Source of the DNA: JBDSEG01 sp039920165
GTDB lineage: Bacteria; Pseudomonadota; Gammaproteobacteria; Burkholderiales; Burkholderiaceae_C
DNA length: 10,909 nt
Assembly (NCBI GenBank): GCA_039920165.1
Contig: JBDSEG010000069.1
Coordinates: 1 to 10,909 of the forward strand
Reading direction: 5' to 3'
The position numbers were made by a program, and so were the translations under genes. Below, piece by piece: positions 6,999-10,909 of the stretch (within the stretch, counting starts at the first letter, position 1; each line of letters begins with the position of its first letter). Below the pieces are notes generated by a model. It was not told the origin of the DNA, did not search any database, and was given only the letters and a program-made list of their open reading frames with translations.

Positions 6999-8202
6999 GG
7001 CGGTCGCGGGCAGCGCAGCGGGGCGGCGCTTCGATATCCTGCTGCTGAACGATATCTCGCCCGAAGGCCTGAAGCGACTGCCTGCCGAACGCTACCGCAG
7101 CGACACCGCGATCGCGCAGCCGCACGCGGTGCTGCTGCGATCGGCCGATCTGCACCAGCGTGAACTTCCGGCCAGCGTGCAGGCGGTGGGCCGCTGCGGC
7201 GCTGGCACCAACAATATCCCGGTTGACGCACTCAGCGCGCGCGGCGTGCCGGTGTTCAACGCGCCGGGTGCGAATGCGAATGCCGTGAAGGAGCTCGTGC
7301 TCGCCGGCATGCTCATGGCCGCGCGCAACCTCGCGCCGGCGCTGCGTTTCGTCGCTGCGCTCGATCCCGCGGACAGCGCGATGGTACAAGCGGTCGAAGC
7401 CGGCAAGAAGCACTTCGCCGGCCGCGAACTCGCCGGCCAGACGCTCGGCATCGTCGGTCTCGGCAAGGTCGGCTGCCTGGTTGCCGATGCGGCGATCAAG
7501 CTCGGCATGCAGGTGCTCGGGCACGACCCCGAGATCACCGTCGACGCCGCGTGGAGCCTGCCTTCGCAGGTGCGCCGCGCCGCGAGCGTGGCCGAGGTGC
7601 TGCGCGGCGCCGATTTCGTAACCCTGCACGTGCCGCTGGTCGGCGCGACGCGGCATCTCGTCAATGCCGACAACCTTCGCTTGCTGCGCGACGCAGCGGT
7701 TCTGCTCAATTTCTCGCGCGAAGGTGTGGTCGACGAGGCCGCCGTCGTGGCGGCGCTCGAGGTGCGGCGCCTGGCCTGGTATGTGTGCGACTTTCCGAGT
7801 CCTGCGCTGATCCGCCATGCGGGCGTCGTCGCCCTGCCCCACCTGGGAGCGTCGACCCGCGAGGCCGAGGTCAACTGTGCGGTGATGGTGGCGGACCAGC
7901 TGCGCGATTTTCTCGAGCACGGCAACATCGCCAATGCGGTCAACTTTCCTGCCGTCTCGCTGGCGCGCGAATCGGCCTACCGGGTCGCAATCGCCAACGC
8001 GAACGTGCCCAACATGCTGGGCCAGATCTCCACCGCCATGGCGCATGCCGGCCTGAATATCCACACCATGGTCAACAAGTCCCGCGGCGACATGGCCTAC
8101 ACCCTCGTCGACGTGGACAGCGCCGTCGACGAGTCCGTGCTCGCGACCCTGCGCGGGATCGAGGGCGTTCTGTCGGTGCGCTACCTGCCGCTCACGCCCT
8201 GA
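6991..8202 (+). CDS. serA: D-3-phosphoglycerate dehydrogenase (short ACT-containing type)
   Basis: Oxidises 3-phosphoglycerate to 3-phosphohydroxypyruvate, the committed step of serine synthesis, supplying SerC. It has 403 residues. The NAD-binding Rossmann motif is GLGKVG (156-161) with Asp179 ending the next strand, favouring NAD. Catalytic Arg243 lies in NFSREG and His284 in LPHLGAST. The usual Glu of the DVFxxEP segment is not visible; the region is shortened to CDFPSP (266-271). This resembles the short SerA of clostridia as I recall it (PGANANAVKELVLAG, NFP..., NKSRGDMAYTLVDVD). An ACT domain fills about 331-403. By alignment with E. coli, serine-binding Asn346 and Asn364 correspond to Asn338 and Asn356, while His344 is Asn336, so serine feedback is plausible but unproven. 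GAGG lies 6 bases before the ATG, inside serC. The TGA at 8200-8202 is 21 bases before the kinase. Confidence 0.93.
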   Translation: MAEAVAGSAAGRRFDILLLNDISPEGLKRLPAERYRSDTAIAQPHAVLLRSADLHQRELPASVQAVGRCGAGTNNIPVDALSARGVPVFNAPGANANAVKELVLAGMLMAARNLAPALRFVAALDPADSAMVQAVEAGKKHFAGRELAGQTLGIVGLGKVGCLVADAAIKLGMQVLGHDPEITVDAAWSLPSQVRRAASVAEVLRGADFVTLHVPLVGATRHLVNADNLRLLRDAAVLLNFSREGVVDEAAVVAALEVRRLAWYVCDFPSPALIRHAGVVALPHLGASTREAEVNCAVMVADQLRDFLEHGNIANAVNFPAVSLARESAYRVAIANANVPNMLGQISTAMAHAGLNIHTMVNKSRGDMAYTLVDVDSAVDESVLATLRGIEGVLSVRYLPLTP

Positions 8203-8223
8203 CCTGACCTGTTCGAATCCGGG

Positions 8224-10909
8224 ATGAAGCAGACGTCCGCATTGCCTTCGATGCGTCTGCGTCGGCGCGTGCTGGTTCTTTCCGTCGCGGTGTGGAGCCT
8301 GATCGTTGCCGGTTTGGCCACCTGGCTGATTCGCTCGCACCGCGACGATCTGCGCCGGCATGTCGAGAGCAGCGCCACCTTGCGGGCCGCCTCGGTGCGC
8401 GATGCGCTCGCCGTCACCTTGCGCCAGCTCTCGGCCCTGCCGACCCACCTGGCGCGCCTGCCCGAGGTATCTCAACTGCTGGCAACGCTCGCCCCGCTCG
8501 AGCTGCCGGACCTCGCGGGCGCACCCGCGGCGCGGCGGGAACAGGCCGAGAAATCCTTGCTGCGGCTGCCGCAGGTGCATGCCATGGGCCGCATGCTCGA
8601 CCGCATGGTGCTCGACTTCGACCTGCCGTCGGCGACTTTGCTCGATGCGCGCGGGAACGTGGTGTCGCTCGGCCGTGGGCGGGCGTCGGTGACGCCGAGG
8701 GAACTCGGCCGCAATGTCGCCGACCGGACCTATTTCCGCGGCGCCATGATCGAAGGCTCGGCCATGCAGTTCGCGTACGGCCGCGCGAGCGGTGTGCCCG
8801 GGATCTTCTTCGGCAGCCGCGTCCTGCGTGACGGCGTTCCGATCGGCGTCGCCGCGGTGCGCCAGTCGCCCGAGGTGCTGAACCAGTTGCTCAACGACCC
8901 CGACGGTCGCGCGATCTTCGTCACCGACGACAACGGGGTGGCGATCCTCTCCAACCGCAAGGATGGCCGGCTCATGCGCCTGCCCGGAGGGCCTGGCCTG
9001 TCGGACGCGAGCTGGATCGAGATCTACAACGAAGTGCCGCCGCTGCTCGCCTGGACTGCCGAAACCCCCGGCCCGGCGCCGAACTACAACGCACCCCGCG
9101 TGCGTATCGAAGGCGTCCTGCATGCCCTGCATTCGGCGCGGCTCGCCGATCAACCGCTCAAGGTCTGGCTGCTGACGCCGATCGGCATCGATTCGGCCTT
9201 CTTCACCGGCACGCTGGCCGGTTCGGCCGCGTTGTGGCTGGCCGGCAGCCTCCTGTTGTGGACCGGCTGGCGGCGCATGCGCTCGCTCGACGAGTCGCTC
9301 GCCGCGCGACGCGAACTGCTCGCCATGACGCAGGCCCTGCCGCTGACGGTCTTTCGCTTCGAGACCCGCGACGACGCCGATCCCGGCCGCTTCACCCACC
9401 TCGGGCACGATGCGCAGGATCGTTTCGGGGTCGAACGCGAACGCTTCAAGACCGACCCGCGATTCGCGTGGCGTGTCGCGGGTGCGCCGGGCGAGCGTCC
9501 GCCAGTCGAACCGCTCGAATTCGCGCTGCACGACGACACGCGAACGACCTGGCTGCTGGCCCACTGCACGCCGCAGACCGACGCGGCGGGCACGACCGTC
9601 TACAACGGCTACTGGCTCGACGTGACGGCGCGTCGCGAGACCGAGTCGAGGCTGGAGGCGCTGTTCGAATATGCGCCCAACGGCTATGTCTATTTCGACC
9701 CGCAGCACGGCATCACGCATTGCAACCCTGCCGCGCTGACCCTCTTCGGCGTGGCCGACAAGGCGGCATTGCTCGGTCGCGTGCTGTGGTTTCCTGGCCT
9801 GTCTGCGCCGACCCAGGCCGATGGCCGGCCGAGCCGCGACGTCGCACTCGAACGGATGCGCTCGCACGAACGATCGCACGCCCGCGTACAGACCAACGAC
9901 TGGCGCTTTTGCCGCGCCGACGGCACTCACTTCGACGCCGAGGTGAGCGTGATCGCGCTCGTCTGGATGGGACACCCTGAATACTGCGCGGTGATCGAGG
10001 ACGTGACGCTGCGCAAGCAGGCGCAGGCCGCCTTGCTGCGCGCGCGCGACGTCGCCGAGTCTGCAAGCCGCACCAAAACGAGCTTTCTCGCCAACATGTC
10101 GCACGAGCTGCGCACGCCGATGAACGCGATCATCGGCATGACCCATCTCGCACTCGACGATGGCTTGGCGCCGCGCCAGCGCGACCAAGTGCAGAAGGCG
10201 CACCAGTCAGCTCGTGACCTGCTGCAGATCGTCAACGACATCCTCGACGTGTCCAAGATCGAGGCCGGCCAGCTCGAGCTCGAACGCATCGACTTCGAGC
10301 TCGACTCGGTGATCGATGCGATGGCGGACGTGCTCGCCCAGCGGGCCGAGGAAAAAGGCCTGGAGCTGCTTTTCAGCGCCAAGCACGACCTGCCGCGCCG
10401 GCTGGTGGGCGACCCGACGCGGCTGCGCCAGATCCTCGTCAACCTCGTCGGCAATGCGATCAAGTTCACCGACCACGGCGAGGTCACGCTCGGCATGGAG
10501 CTCTCGGCCGAGCAAGGCGACAACATCGACCTGCACATCTGGGTGCGCGATACCGGCATCGGCATCGACGCAGAAGCGCTGGCGCGGCTGTTCCAGCCCT
10601 TCACGCAGGCCGACAGCTCGACCACGCGACGCTTCGGCGGCACCGGACTCGGCCTGGCGATCAGTCGCCAGCTGGTCGAGCACATGGGCGGGCGCCTGTG
10701 GGTTGACAGCACCCCTGGCTCGGGATCGACCTTCCACTTCACGGCGCGCTTCGGACGCAGTCCGGCGCGCACGCTGTCGCGCACCTGGCTGGCCGCCGAG
10801 CTCGTGGGGCGGCGCGCGCTGCTCGTCGACGACAACCCGAGCGCGATCGACGTGCTCGCGGGGATGCTCGAATCGGTCGGTGTCGGAGTCGAGCGTGCAT
10901 CCAGCGGTG
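8224..10909 (+). CDS. Hybrid sensor histidine kinase, dCACHE-PAS-PAS-HisKA-HATPase-REC (3' end outside window)
   Basis: Inner-membrane two-component sensor; 895 codons are present and the frame is open to the right edge. Order: short basic N-terminus; TM1 about 16-36; periplasmic region 37-325 resembling a double CACHE ligand domain (DRTYFRGAM at 167-175, IFVTDDNGVAILSNR at 231-245); TM2 about 326-349; a degenerate PAS about 355-470 ending in YWLDVTARRE; a second PAS about 476-599 ending in VIEDVTLRK; a helical linker; HisKA with phospho-acceptor His627 in FLANMSHELRTPMNAIIG; HATPase with Asn744 (NLVGNAIKFT), Asp776 (DTGIGID), FQPFTQAD and GGTGLGL (805-811); then the start of a receiver with Asp869-Asp870 in LLVDDN. 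The receiver phospho-acceptor Asp and anything after it (second receiver, HPt) lie outside. The ATG lacks a clear Shine-Dalgarno; ATG at 8251 is an alternative that keeps TM1. The ligand and response regulator are unknown. Confidence 0.93.
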   Translation, partial: MKQTSALPSMRLRRRVLVLSVAVWSLIVAGLATWLIRSHRDDLRRHVESSATLRAASVRDALAVTLRQLSALPTHLARLPEVSQLLATLAPLELPDLAGAPAARREQAEKSLLRLPQVHAMGRMLDRMVLDFDLPSATLLDARGNVVSLGRGRASVTPRELGRNVADRTYFRGAMIEGSAMQFAYGRASGVPGIFFGSRVLRDGVPIGVAAVRQSPEVLNQLLNDPDGRAIFVTDDNGVAILSNRKDGRLMRLPGGPGLSDASWIEIYNEVPPLLAWTAETPGPAPNYNAPRVRIEGVLHALHSARLADQPLKVWLLTPIGIDSAFFTGTLAGSAALWLAGSLLLWTGWRRMRSLDESLAARRELLAMTQALPLTVFRFETRDDADPGRFTHLGHDAQDRFGVERERFKTDPRFAWRVAGAPGERPPVEPLEFALHDDTRTTWLLAHCTPQTDAAGTTVYNGYWLDVTARRETESRLEALFEYAPNGYVYFDPQHGITHCNPAALTLFGVADKAALLGRVLWFPGLSAPTQADGRPSRDVALERMRSHERSHARVQTNDWRFCRADGTHFDAEVSVIALVWMGHPEYCAVIEDVTLRKQAQAALLRARDVAESASRTKTSFLANMSHELRTPMNAIIGMTHLALDDGLAPRQRDQVQKAHQSARDLLQIVNDILDVSKIEAGQLELERIDFELDSVIDAMADVLAQRAEEKGLELLFSAKHDLPRRLVGDPTRLRQILVNLVGNAIKFTDHGEVTLGMELSAEQGDNIDLHIWVRDTGIGIDAEALARLFQPFTQADSSTTRRFGGTGLGLAISRQLVEHMGGRLWVDSTPGSGSTFHFTARFGRSPARTLSRTWLAAELVGRRALLVDDNPSAIDVLAGMLESVGVGVERASSG

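Noticed and set aside
8201..8212. GACCTGACCTG short direct repeat after serA
   Set aside because: Two copies of a six-base unit; too short to distinguish from chance and not linked to any element.
6814..10203. Open antisense frame of 1129 codons opposite serC, serA and the kinase
   Set aside because: The plus strand encodes clear conserved proteins throughout. The antisense product is rich in Arg, His, Gly and Ala with no recognisable domain, as expected from a GC-rich shadow frame.

Overview
The window is high-GC (roughly two thirds G+C by eye), densely coded chromosomal DNA. Gene content, protein similarity recalled from known families and codon use suggest a betaproteobacterium, probably Burkholderiales; that placement is inference. 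There are seven genes and no sign of phage, insertion sequence, CRISPR, tRNA or rRNA. No gene-free stretch exceeds about 150 bases.

Left part (1-4606): the 3' two thirds of acnB (aconitase B, plus strand) enters from the left. It ends three bases from the end of a convergent ammonium transporter gene (amt, minus strand). Upstream of amt on the same strand lies sbcB (exonuclease I). The 128-base sbcB-amt gap holds a good sigma-54 (-24/-12) promoter candidate, which fits nitrogen control of amt and points to a GTG start at 3032 rather than the longer ATG reading at 3098.

Right part (4748-10909): after a 141-base divergent gap with several small inverted repeats, four plus-strand genes follow closely: a GDSL/SGNH-family lipoprotein hydrolase, serC (phosphoserine aminotransferase), serA (3-phosphoglycerate dehydrogenase of the short, ACT-containing type) and a large membrane hybrid sensor histidine kinase that runs off the right edge. 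The spacings are 28 bases, an 8-base overlap and 21 bases, so they could be one transcription unit. SerA and SerC catalyse consecutive steps of serine synthesis. A surface esterase and a two-component kinase beside them are less expected.

The genes are mostly recognisable housekeeping families. The points most worth a second look are the amt promoter and start, a sharp codon-use change inside acnB near base 843, the SerA active-site variation, and the serA-kinase junction. I did not find a convincing new biological system.
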